Shown here: positions 52,272 to 60,463 of the stretch, in pieces
How positions within the stretch are numbered: the stretch's first letter is position 1
Layout: each line of letters begins with the position of its first letter
Source of the DNA: WRMS01 sp038562165
GTDB lineage: Bacteria > Bacillota > Peptococcia > DRI-13 > UBA5745
Length of the DNA: 64,000 bases
Direction: 5' to 3'
NCBI GenBank assembly: GCA_038562165.1
Contig: JBCFAO010000013.1
Span: forward strand, 22,059-86,058
Notes under the pieces: model-generated
Databases searched by the model: none
Told to the model about the DNA's origin: nothing
The model's input: only the letters and a program-made list of their open reading frames with translations
Translations under genes and position numbers: made by a program

Positions 52272-53795
52272 ATGAATATATTTGTCTGGTTCATGCTGAT
52301 TGCAACGATAGGCTCCATCATATTGCTGGTTTATGCCATACTCAATCATCGTTCCGAGCGCTCCCTTTTCTTGATCTTTTCTTCCATCTGCACTTTTTTG
52401 TACGTCGTCGGCTATCTGCTGGAAATCACTGCCCCTACCCTGGAAGCCGCCTTTGTCGGCGTCCGGGTACAAAAAATGGGCACGCCCTTTCTTGTGGTTT
52501 TCAACTACCTTTTCATCCGAGACATTTATGGTGAAAAACGGCTGAACGTTTATAAGTATATTCTGCTCTTTGCATTGCCTGTCTTCAATACCTATACGGC
52601 CCAGGCCTTTCCCCTGGTGCGGCTGCACTATACAGATATCGAATTTTTCTTCAATGGCTATTTCTCCAACTGCCATGGTTTTCCCGGACCCATAAGCTAT
52701 TTGGCTACTCTATACAATTTTCTGCTGGTTTTTTTGAGCATCCGGCGTATTCTAAGGCACTTAAGAAGCGGCAACAAACTGCAGCGGCCTCAGAGCTTTT
52801 GCTTGCTGGCTGCTATTTTGCTGCCGCTATCCGTCAATATTTATCATACCCTTTTTGCGAATCATCTTCTGCTCGATTTAAATCCCTTTGCCATTTCCCT
52901 TTCTCTGATACCGCTTATCTATGCCGTCAAGCTCCAGAAGCTCTTTGATGTGGTGCCAATGGCCCGGGATCAGGTCATTGAATCCATGAGCGACGCCTTT
53001 ATTGTCTGCGACAAGGATTTCAGTTTTTTGGACGCCAATAAGGCAGCAAAACAGCTATTTCCGGAACTGGATAGTTTGCATCCCGGTGAAACTGCCCGGC
53101 AGGTAAAGCAGTTTGAAGGTGAGAATGAGCTTTCCCTCCAAATAGGCGGTGAAATGCGGTTTTATAAGATAACCCGCACCCCTATCCAGCAAGATAAAAG
53201 AAACAACGGTATTTGTATTATCATCCATGATATTACCGATAAGGAAAATCAGTTGCAAAAGCTCTATGCTAAAGCCACCTTCGATCCTTTGATGAACATT
53301 TATAACCGGGCTACTTTTTTTGACATTGCCAATTTCAGACTGACCGGCGAAGAGGCAAAAAATCAATCCTATGCTCTGCTGATGATTGATCTTGATCATT
53401 TCAAGGTGGTGAACGATACTTACGGCCACTCCTGCGGCGACGCTGTGCTGCAGACCATTGCCGCTCTGACAAAAAGCCATTTCCGGAAAAACGATATCGT
53501 GGGCCGCTACGGCGGCGAGGAAATTGCCGTATTGCTGGAGAATATTTCTGCCGCCGGCCAGGCCTTTACCATATCGGAAAATTTACGAAAATCCATTGAA
53601 AATGCAGTCACTTCCTATCAGGAAAAAGAAATCAAAGTCACCGTCAGCATCGGGTTAGCCCATTCTCCTGCAGGCGGCAGCCATGAGCTGGATAATATGC
53701 TGGCCCAGGCAGATTCGGCGCTTTACAAAGCCAAAAACAGCGGCCGCAACCGCGTCAGCTTGTATGATTATTCCACCGCAAACTCTGCAGGTTAA
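52272..53795 (+). CDS. Diguanylate cyclase with 7TM histidine-kinase-type sensor and PAS domain
   Basis: A 507-residue protein with GAAGGGGG upstream. Residues 1-225 hold seven hydrophobic helices of the his_kin_7TM type (FVWFMLIATIGSIILLVYAI, CTFLYVVGYLLEI, LNPFAISLSLIPLIYAV). A PAS domain follows (DQVIESMSDAFIVCDKDFSF, then LDANKAAKQLFP and IIIHDITDKEN). The GGDEF domain has MIDLDHFKVVNDTYGHSCGD and active site RYGGEEIAVLLE (GGEEF-type, catalytically competent), ending ALYKAKNSGRNRVSLY. Gap to the preceding flavoprotein gene is 33 bp, so co-transcription is likely. Confidence 0.93.
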   Translation: MNIFVWFMLIATIGSIILLVYAILNHRSERSLFLIFSSICTFLYVVGYLLEITAPTLEAAFVGVRVQKMGTPFLVVFNYLFIRDIYGEKRLNVYKYILLFALPVFNTYTAQAFPLVRLHYTDIEFFFNGYFSNCHGFPGPISYLATLYNFLLVFLSIRRILRHLRSGNKLQRPQSFCLLAAILLPLSVNIYHTLFANHLLLDLNPFAISLSLIPLIYAVKLQKLFDVVPMARDQVIESMSDAFIVCDKDFSFLDANKAAKQLFPELDSLHPGETARQVKQFEGENELSLQIGGEMRFYKITRTPIQQDKRNNGICIIIHDITDKENQLQKLYAKATFDPLMNIYNRATFFDIANFRLTGEEAKNQSYALLMIDLDHFKVVNDTYGHSCGDAVLQTIAALTKSHFRKNDIVGRYGGEEIAVLLENISAAGQAFTISENLRKSIENAVTSYQEKEIKVTVSIGLAHSPAGGSHELDNMLAQADSALYKAKNSGRNRVSLYDYSTANSAG

Positions 53796-53817
53796 GGACC
53801 TTGTCAGAGCTGAAATG

Positions 53818-54139
53818 TACAAAATTTGAGGTTTTGCACAAGCCTGTGACTTGGACGACTTTTCCAGTGTCCCCAATTTGCAGGCCGTTAAAGGAAATGT
53901 GCAAAATTGCAGGTTTGTAGCGGTCAGCCATGGATTTTGTGCAAAATTTCAAGTTTGTAGCCTGTTCTTCCTTTAAAATAGGTGGGTTCTTCTGCCCCTG
54001 ACCCTAAATACGGCAAAAAAGCCGTCTTAGAACACTTTAAACTTGAGATTTTGCTCATTTTCAAAGGGAACAGACGACAAACCTGCATTTTTGAACAGTT
54101 AGCTTGAGCGAACAGCAACAAACTTGCATTTTTGAGCAA
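53818..54139. repeat. Mirror-symmetric repeat element B
   Basis: Direct copies of the 23-bp unit start at 53898 and 53938 (40 bp apart). Inverted copies start at 54036, 54076 and 54117 (40 and 41 bp apart), and one degenerate inverted copy lies at 53818, 80 bp before the first direct copy. The centre (98 bp from the last direct to the first inverted copy, against 99 in element A) has ACGGC-AAAAAA-GCCGT. Interval sequences match element A: GCTAACTGT precedes the unit in both. Located between convergent genes, with no coding capacity. Confidence 0.85.
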
Positions 54140-54209
54140 CGTGGTCACTGTCACTGCCACCGCTATTGCCATACCTAGCGCCCACCGCCCGCCTTAGCTA
54201 TGACCACTT

Positions 54210-54665
54210 TTATCCAAGACTATTCAGACAGCCGGAACGCTGACAGGCTAAGATATCCTCCGGTATTTGCGACTGGGGCAAATTCCGCGGCGCATCCTCA
54301 GTTCCGGCAGTCAAAGCCGTATCGTAGTACCAGCATTTAAACCGGAGGGTATTCATGGTTTTTTTCAGTTCTTCCATTTGTTTGGTCACCGCCGCCAGAC
54401 GCTCGTAAAACAAGTCCCGCCTTTTTTGCAAAGAACTGTCCCCTTCCTGACACCAATCCAGAAACAGTTTGATTTCTTTAATCGATAATCCGGAATTCTT
54501 TAAACACTCGATAATTCCGAGGGTTTCAATCTCCCTGTCACTAAACCTGCGAATGCCGCCGCCGCTTCGTTCCATGTTGGGGAATAATCCTTCCCGGTCA
54601 TAATAGCGTAAAGTTGATATGGCAATACCAGTTGACTTGGCCACTTGGCCTATAGAATACTGCAT
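54210..54665 (-). CDS. MerR-family transcriptional regulator
   Basis: A 151-residue regulator. N-terminal HTH: YSIGQVAKSTGIAISTLRYY, then DREGLFPNMERSGGGIRRFSDREIETL (MerR signature with RYYDREGL). The dimerisation coiled coil spans about residues 85-110 (FYERLAAVTKQMEELKKTMN). The short C-terminal part ends CQRSGCL. Like AdhR/NmlR-type members it may sense aldehydes or redox changes, but no target is adjacent except possibly its own promoter. Confidence 0.93.
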   Translation of the reverse strand: MQYSIGQVAKSTGIAISTLRYYDREGLFPNMERSGGGIRRFSDREIETLGIIECLKNSGLSIKEIKLFLDWCQEGDSSLQKRRDLFYERLAAVTKQMEELKKTMNTLRFKCWYYDTALTAGTEDAPRNLPQSQIPEDILACQRSGCLNSLG

Positions 54666-54725
54666 AACGAAACCTCCCTATAAATATACGGTATTGGCCT
54701 CCCACAATAATATAAAAAATCCTTT

Positions 54726-54747
54726 AACCTAAACCTGACTTTAGGTT
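54726..54747. promoter_or_regulatory. Palindromic MerR-type operator
   Basis: AACCTAAA-CCTGAC-TTTAGGTT is a perfect 8-6-8 palindrome 61 bp upstream of the merR start. MerR-family dimers bind such elements in the promoter spacer; autoregulation is likely. Confidence 0.65.
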
Positions 54748-54790
54748 CTACCATAAACAATAGAAAATATTGTAGCTTCTGTCAAGGCTT

Positions 54791-57115
54791 TTATTCATGG
54801 TTTCCTGACCCCCTTTTGCCGCCAACGCTTTTTCTTAGCTTGGCATAGATATCCCGAAAGGTAAACAACGTCCCTTGTATAGTGCCGGCCATAGACTTGA
54901 CCAAATGGGGGATGCGGCTAAATTGGCTGGCGCTTTCATCGATCATATACGTCCATGTGGTCGTAGCTCCCAAAAGGCCCGCCGCCGCCATATCGATGCC
55001 CTTTTCGGTAATTTTGCATTTCTGCATATGCTCCGTCACATCCTTTTTAATGTCCGCCGTCATTTCGGCAAAGGCGGCAAGGGCAAAAGCTTGATAGGAC
55101 TCCAGAGGGCTGCGTCCTCCGATGACCATGAGATGAATGCCCCTGCGCTTATCCTCCATAGCCGCTAAATAAGAAGCCCAGTTTATATTGATAAAATAAA
55201 GGGTGAGCTGCTTTTCGGCCAGCTTCACTCCCTTTTCACCTAGGCGGTCAATCAACTCTTGATAGGCGGCAGGCTCTTCTGCTTTCATAATTTCCGGCGC
55301 CTCAAGCTCCAGCAAAATCCGGTTACGGTAGCCGGTCACCAGCTTTCTTTGCTTTTCAAGGATTTGCGAATACCGTTCCAGCATATAGCGGGCTTCTCCG
55401 TCCTTGCCCTCCTGGATTCTTTGAGCCCGGCGCAGCAGCTTCGGATATTTTTTATAATGATAAAACTCAATGTCAAAAAAGGTTTCCAAAGTCAAGTCTC
55501 TCAGGCAAACAAAGAATTTGCTCTCCCCGGGGTCTCCCTGCCGGCCGGCTCTGCCCCGCAATTGATTGTCAATGCGCAGGCTGCGGTTGATGCCCGTGCT
55601 CACCACATATAACCCGCCGGCGGCCCCGGCGAATTTCGCCTCTTTTTCATCGCCGTCCCCAAGGCGGATATCCACGCCCCGGCCCGCCATATTGGTAGAA
55701 ATCGTAACCTGATAGGGACGGCCGGCTTCCGCAATAACCGCTGCTTCCTCTTCATCGTTTCTGGCATTGAGAACCTGATGCTTGATATTCCGCGACCTCA
55801 ATAAGGCGGAAAAGTACTCCGACTCCTCTACGCTTTGGCTGCCGATAAGAAGGGGCTGTCCCTTGGCATGGCAGGATTGCAGGCAGGCCAAAATAGCGGC
55901 CTCTTGTTCCGCCTTTTCTAAGAATATTGCGTCAGGATGGTCAATGCGGATACAAGGCATATGAGGCGGGATTACGTCAACTTCCGCATCATACATTTTT
56001 TTCAGTTCCGCCGCAGAGGATGCCGCCGTTCCCGTCATGCCGCAAAGCATTTTATATTGCAATAAGAAGGCCTGCATGCTTATGGTGTTATAGATAATGG
56101 CAGAGGTCCCCTGCAGCCCCAATTCCTGAATTTCCACCGCTTGATGCAGCAAGTCAGGAAAGCGTCTGTTTTCAGCGGTGCGCCCGGTGGCTTCGTCAAC
56201 TACCCAGATAGAGCCGTTCTTGACGATATAATCCTTATCCCTCTTCAACATAAATCTGGCTTCTAAAGCTGCGCTCACCATAGCCAGCACAGCTCCATTC
56301 TCGCTAAGATAAAGGTTGGCCAGCCCCAGACTGTCTTCCATGAAGGCAATGCCGGTTTCCGCCAGCCATACTTGATTATCCGCCCTATTGACGCCTACAC
56401 CGGCTGCCGGTAATTCCCCCACAGCCCCGGCAATCTTAGCCGCCATCTCCGGCTGCCTGTCAGGATTACCTGCCAAAACCAAGGGAATCCGGGCTTCGTC
56501 AATTAAAATGGAATCCGCCTCATCCACCAAAGCAATGGGGAAATCAGGAAAGAGCAGCTTTTCTTTTTCCATAGCAAGAAAATCCCGCAGATAATCAAAG
56601 GCAGCCTCCTTGGCCGATACATACAGGACGTCACAGCCGTAGGCAGCCTTTCTCCAGTTGAAATCCGAGGCCTCGTCTATATATCCGCAGGTTAAACCGC
56701 AAGCTTTATAAATCCCAAGATTGGCCCCATAGTCCCGGCGGGCCAGATAATCGTTGAACACTAAAATATGGACCGGCTTTTTCTGCAAAGCAAAAATAGC
56801 CGCCGTAACCACGGCAGCCAGAGTCTTGCCCTCGCCGGTAGGAAGCTCGGCAATGCGGCCCTGCTGCATGGAATAGGCGGCTATTATTTGGCTGTCAAAT
56901 AAAGCAAGTCCTGTCTTTCTTCTGATGATTTCTTTTAAGATGCTATAGGCTTCAGCGCTTTTTTCCTTGCATAGAAATTGCACAGATTGCCATAGCAAAG
57001 CAACTAATTTGTCTTCTGCCCAATCCTGCCATTGATAACTATTTACCCGGCGGCAAAAATCGCCATAGGGCAAATTAAGCTCCCGCTGAGAGCCTTCTTT
57101 TCTTGTTATATTCAT
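54791..57115 (-). CDS. secA2: Accessory SecA-like translocation ATPase (SecA2 type)
   Basis: A 774-residue SecA paralogue. Nucleotide-binding fold 1: RIAELPTGEGKTLAAVVTAA (Walker A), VFNDYLARRD, ALVDEADSILIDEARIPLVL (Walker B DEAD). Preprotein cross-linking region follows near residue 230. Fold 2: NTISMQAFLLQYKMLCGMTGTA, ISTNMAGRGVDIRLGDGD, and RIDNQLRGRAGRQGDPGESKFF. The C-terminal domain diverges and the zinc-binding tail of housekeeping SecA is absent. It is shorter than SecA1 (about 830-900). No SecY2 or accessory Sec proteins nearby. Its ribosome binding site lies in the 3' arm of a long hairpin. Confidence 0.9.
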   Translation of the reverse strand: MNITRKEGSQRELNLPYGDFCRRVNSYQWQDWAEDKLVALLWQSVQFLCKEKSAEAYSILKEIIRRKTGLALFDSQIIAAYSMQQGRIAELPTGEGKTLAAVVTAAIFALQKKPVHILVFNDYLARRDYGANLGIYKACGLTCGYIDEASDFNWRKAAYGCDVLYVSAKEAAFDYLRDFLAMEKEKLLFPDFPIALVDEADSILIDEARIPLVLAGNPDRQPEMAAKIAGAVGELPAAGVGVNRADNQVWLAETGIAFMEDSLGLANLYLSENGAVLAMVSAALEARFMLKRDKDYIVKNGSIWVVDEATGRTAENRRFPDLLHQAVEIQELGLQGTSAIIYNTISMQAFLLQYKMLCGMTGTAASSAAELKKMYDAEVDVIPPHMPCIRIDHPDAIFLEKAEQEAAILACLQSCHAKGQPLLIGSQSVEESEYFSALLRSRNIKHQVLNARNDEEEAAVIAEAGRPYQVTISTNMAGRGVDIRLGDGDEKEAKFAGAAGGLYVVSTGINRSLRIDNQLRGRAGRQGDPGESKFFVCLRDLTLETFFDIEFYHYKKYPKLLRRAQRIQEGKDGEARYMLERYSQILEKQRKLVTGYRNRILLELEAPEIMKAEEPAAYQELIDRLGEKGVKLAEKQLTLYFININWASYLAAMEDKRRGIHLMVIGGRSPLESYQAFALAAFAEMTADIKKDVTEHMQKCKITEKGIDMAAAGLLGATTTWTYMIDESASQFSRIPHLVKSMAGTIQGTLFTFRDIYAKLRKSVGGKRGSGNHE

Positions 57116-57119
57116 AAAA

Positions 57120-57177
57120 ATACTCCTTCATCCATAAATCATGTTTATTAATCCATGTCATGATGATGAAGGAGTAT
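57120..57177 (-). promoter_or_regulatory. Hairpin covering the secA2 ribosome binding site (terminator/sequestration element)
   Basis: On the minus strand ATACTCCTTCATC (57177-57165) and GATGAAGGAGTAT (57132-57120) form a perfect 13-bp stem, extended by ATCATG/CATGAT inside. The 3' arm contains AAGGAG, the Shine-Dalgarno of secA2, and is followed by TTTTT and then ATG 57115. The 5' arm starts right after the stop codon of the small membrane gene. Confidence 0.75.
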
Positions 57178-57399
57178 TTATTCGTTTTTGCGTACTGACA
57201 AAGCCAGGGCCACGTAACCCCTCTTGCCTTCCGGAGCGGCAAATGCAAAAGCTATAACCGCCATAAAGATGGCGGGAAAGAACATTATGATTGGATGAAC
57301 CAGCGCCATGGCCAAGGCCATCAGCACAAGGAAATAGAATAGGCCGCAGCAGGCACGGCTCTTGAAATTTACGTTTATGCCGAACGAATTAAAGCCCAT
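57178..57399 (-). CDS. Small membrane protein of unknown function
   Basis: A 73-residue protein with GACGAGGA upstream of ATG 57399. Residues about 17-55 form two hydrophobic helices (CGLFYFLVLMALAMALV; IIMFFPAIFMAVIAFAFAA) separated by HP; the tail is basic (GKRGYVALALSVRKN). No family is recognised. Its stop codon abuts the hairpin before secA2, which suggests a two-gene unit with attenuation between them. Confidence 0.6.
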   Translation of the reverse strand: MGFNSFGINVNFKSRACCGLFYFLVLMALAMALVHPIIMFFPAIFMAVIAFAFAAPEGKRGYVALALSVRKNE

Positions 57400-57485
57400 G
57401 TTTTCCTCGTCTCGCTGGCTAATATACTGACTGGTATGCTGACTGTTTCATCCTATCATAGCGGCGCTTTTTTGTCGAGTCTGGC

Positions 57486-58274
57486 TCAGGAAATCACGGC
57501 AATGGGGATTACGCTCTTAAAGCACTGCTGCTCATAAAGAAAGTCCTGAATTTTCACTTGCACGCTGAAGGCCCGGCCCATATTCTCCTCGTTGATGACC
57601 TGGGCGGCGGGGCCGTAGAGGCTTTGGCCCTCCCGGTTGAGGATCAGGGCCTTATCGGCGATTTTCAGGGCATGGGCCGGATAATGGGTGTTGACGATGG
57701 CGGCAATGCCCTGCTCCCGGGAAAGCCGGCGGATGGTGTCCAGGATGATCAACTGGTTTTTGAAGTCCAGATTGGATTCCGGCTCATCCAGCACCAGAAG
57801 CTGGGGCTTGGCCGCCAGGGCCCGGGCAATCAGCACCATCTGCAATTCGCCGCCGCTCATTTCGCTGCACTTCTTATTGCCGAGATGCCGGATGCCAACC
57901 TGCTCCATAGCCTCGGCGGCAACCCTGCGGTCCTCTGCCGCAGGCTGGGCAAAAAGCCCCAGCCGGGCGGAGCGGCCCATCAGCACCATTTCGGCGGCCG
58001 AATAGGAAAGGGCTGTGTCCTTTGACTGGGGAACATAAGCAATCCGCCGCCAAAGCTCGGCATGGGTCATTCGGCTGATGGCGGTACCGTCGATGAGGGT
58101 TTCGCCGCTTTTCCAGCGCAGCAGGCCCATCATGCAGCGGAGCAAAGTGGTTTTGCCCACGCCGTTGGGTCCAAGAACCGACAGCACTTCCCGGCGGTCC
58201 ACAGAAAAGGAAACATCACGCAGGATAGGGGTATTGCCATAACTAAAGGAGCCCTTTCTGACGGAGAAATTCAT
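57486..58274 (-). CDS. ABC transporter ATPase, FecE/BtuD type (nitrogenase-like operon)
   Basis: A 262-residue ATPase. Walker A SVLGPNGVGKTTLLRCMMG, Q-loop IAYVPQSKDTALSYSAAEMVLMG, signature CSEMSGGELQMVLIARALA, Walker B LLVLDEPESNLD and switch His in AAIVNTHYPAHAL. It is the FecE/FhuC/BtuD subtype that energises import of siderophores, heme, cobalamin or similar chelates. Its start overlaps the permease stop by 4 bp. Last gene of the six-gene operon. Confidence 0.95.
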   Translation of the reverse strand: MNFSVRKGSFSYGNTPILRDVSFSVDRREVLSVLGPNGVGKTTLLRCMMGLLRWKSGETLIDGTAISRMTHAELWRRIAYVPQSKDTALSYSAAEMVLMGRSARLGLFAQPAAEDRRVAAEAMEQVGIRHLGNKKCSEMSGGELQMVLIARALAAKPQLLVLDEPESNLDFKNQLIILDTIRRLSREQGIAAIVNTHYPAHALKIADKALILNREGQSLYGPAAQVINEENMGRAFSVQVKIQDFLYEQQCFKSVIPIAVIS

Positions 58275-59278
58275 AGCTTTGCACCTCCTGTTTTACGCAG
58301 CAGCAAAATGAAAAAGGGAGCGCCGATTAAGGCCGTCAGTATGGAAACGGGAATCTCGGCGGCGGTGGCGGCCCGGGCGGCAGTATCGATAACTACCATA
58401 AAGGAGGAACCAAGACCGACGCTTACGGGAATGATCCGCCGGTTGTCGCTGCCGTAGAGCATCCGGGCCGCATGGGGGATCAACAGACCTACCCAACCCA
58501 CCTGGCCGCACATGGAAACACAAGAAGCGGTGATCATCGTGGAAGCCGCCATTACCGCCAGCCGCAGCCGTTTTACATTGATGCCCAGGGACTGAGCCTC
58601 GTCTTCCTGCAGAGAAAGGATGTTAAGCCGCCAGCGCATCAAAATCAATATAATAATGCCGATAAGGATAATCGGCAAGCCGAGAATAATGTTACTCATG
58701 CTGGACCGGGACATGCTGCCCATCAGCCAATAGGTAATGGTGGGCAACTGCTCCTCCTGATCCGCCACATATTTCACCAGGGAAACCATGGCTTGAAACA
58801 GGGAGGAAACCACTATGCCGGACAGCACCACCATAATGATGCTGGTCTTGCCCCGCAGGCGGCTGATGCTGCAGGTAAACAGCAGAGCCAGCAGACCCAT
58901 AGCCAAAGCAGCGGCCTGAACCAGCAGCATATTGTGGGTATGAAGCAAAGCCATTACGGCGCCAAAGGAGGCGCCGGTGGCCACCCCCAAGGTATCGGGG
59001 GTAGCCAGAGGATTGCCGAAAAGGGATTGGAAGGAAGCGCCGGCCACCGACAAGCCCGCCCCCACAAAAAGGGCCAGCAAGATCCGGGGCAGCCGGACGT
59101 TAAAGATCACCGAAATGGCGGTAGGCTCCGCCATATAGCCGGTAAAGGGGGAAAACAGCACCTGCAGAGTCTCCGCCGGGCTAAGATGGTAGCGGCCGAT
59201 GCCCAGGCAAAGGAGCGCCGTTACAAAAGGCGCCAGGATAATCAAAATGGTCAGGGGTATGGCAAGAGAACGTTTCAT
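58271..59278 (-). CDS. ABC transporter permease, FecCD/BtuC type (nitrogenase-like operon)
   Basis: A 335-residue permease with about ten helices: VIFNVRLPRILLALFVGAGLSVAGASFQSL and NPLATPDTLGVATGASFGAV (FecCD signature), then WLMGSMSRSSMSNIILGLP and GWVGLLIPHAARMLYGSDNR (coupling helix/ending motif). It forms the homodimeric channel for the chelate importer. It lies 3 bp after the binding-protein gene. Confidence 0.95.
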   Translation of the reverse strand: MKRSLAIPLTILIILAPFVTALLCLGIGRYHLSPAETLQVLFSPFTGYMAEPTAISVIFNVRLPRILLALFVGAGLSVAGASFQSLFGNPLATPDTLGVATGASFGAVMALLHTHNMLLVQAAALAMGLLALLFTCSISRLRGKTSIIMVVLSGIVVSSLFQAMVSLVKYVADQEEQLPTITYWLMGSMSRSSMSNIILGLPIILIGIIILILMRWRLNILSLQEDEAQSLGINVKRLRLAVMAASTMITASCVSMCGQVGWVGLLIPHAARMLYGSDNRRIIPVSVGLGSSFMVVIDTAARAATAAEIPVSILTALIGAPFFILLLRKTGGAKL

Positions 59279-59281
59279 GGT

Positions 59282-60463
59282 TTACTTTACGCCTGCAGCC
59301 TCACGGGCAGGATTGAAAATCTGGTGAATGTCCTCATCGCTCAAGGTAACGTTATAGAAACGCTGGTAGTAAGCTTTGACTTCGGCTTCCATATCGATAT
59401 CGGCAAAGAGCTCCGGCTGGTTTTTCTGAGCCAGCCATTTGAGGACCAGGGGAGTGTCGGATGCAGGGGGGAACCAGCGGTACATGCCCAAGGGGAATTT
59501 ATAGACCTTGCCTTCCCGCACTGCCTTCACATTGCTCCAATCGTCGCCGTCAATGGCATTATTGTAGAGGTCTTCCGGCAGATAGGGGCTGAAATTAGTG
59601 ATGTAAATAATATCGGGATCCCATTCGTATATCTGTTCCATGTTGATTTCCGGGGTTCCTTTGAGATCCGCCGCCACATTGATGCCGCCGGTGGATTCGA
59701 TCCAGTACTGGCCGAAAAAGTTGCTGCCGGAGGTCTTGATTACGCCGCCGGCGTAATTGAAGAGGATCAAAACCCGGGGCTTTTCAATCTGGCCGGCCTG
59801 CTCAAAAACAGCCTGAACCTCATCGTAGATCTGATGGCCGTATTCCGCAATACCGGCGGCCTTGTCTTGCTGCTGCAGAACCTCGCCTAAGAGCTTAACC
59901 CAATTTTCAAAGGTTTCCACGCAGTTAAAGTTCCAATTGGAGGTGGAAAAACCAACAGCCGGAATACCTGCCGCCGTCAGCTTATCATACTCGGCGGTGT
60001 TGTTGGCGCTATAAAAAACCACGTCGGGCTTGAGTTTGAGCAGCTCCTCGATATTCATCTCGTCGCCCTTCATAAAATCGGTGGTGACGTTGACAATATC
60101 CGGTACCACTTTCGGCAGAATGGAATTCTTGGCCGCCGCCATGGAAGAAGGATGGATGCCCACCAGCTTGTCGGTGGAGCCCTCAAACAAGCTGTAGACG
60201 GAAGGCAAGGGCAGCAAAGAGGAAATAACGATCTTGTTGATTTCTGCGGGAATAGTGATTTCTTTTCCGGTGTGGTCCACTACGGTGCGGGTAGCAGTTT
60301 GTCCGCTTTGGCCCCCGGCAGCGCCGGCGGCTTCGCTGGCCGGCTCTGTGGCTTCCGCAGGCGGGGTCGTCGGAGCGGTTGCGGTGGAGCCGCAGCCGGC
60401 AAAGGAGACGAGGATAAGGCAAAGTACAAGAAGGCTACCGGTAATGCGTTTAATACGATTCAT
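59282..60463 (-). CDS. Chelate-type ABC substrate-binding lipoprotein, FecB/BtuF-like (nitrogenase-like operon)
   Basis: A 393-residue class III binding protein. Lipobox SFAGC with lipidated Cys24, then a Thr/Pro/Ala/Gly-rich linker (about residues 28-56). The core begins RTVVDHTGKEITIPAEINKIVISSLLPLP, LKLKPDVVFYS, and IYEWDPDIIYITNFSPYLPEDL, with VREGKVYKFPLGMYRWFPPASDTPL near the end. The single helix linking two lobes is typical of siderophore, heme, cobalamin and metal-chelate receptors. Several Trp/Tyr/Phe residues (NWNFNC; YRWFPP) may line the ligand site. It directly follows the second nitrogenase-like subunit with no gap. Confidence 0.93.
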   Translation of the reverse strand: MNRIKRITGSLLVLCLILVSFAGCGSTATAPTTPPAEATEPASEAAGAAGGQSGQTATRTVVDHTGKEITIPAEINKIVISSLLPLPSVYSLFEGSTDKLVGIHPSSMAAAKNSILPKVVPDIVNVTTDFMKGDEMNIEELLKLKPDVVFYSANNTAEYDKLTAAGIPAVGFSTSNWNFNCVETFENWVKLLGEVLQQQDKAAGIAEYGHQIYDEVQAVFEQAGQIEKPRVLILFNYAGGVIKTSGSNFFGQYWIESTGGINVAADLKGTPEINMEQIYEWDPDIIYITNFSPYLPEDLYNNAIDGDDWSNVKAVREGKVYKFPLGMYRWFPPASDTPLVLKWLAQKNQPELFADIDMEAEVKAYYQRFYNVTLSDEDIHQIFNPAREAAGVK

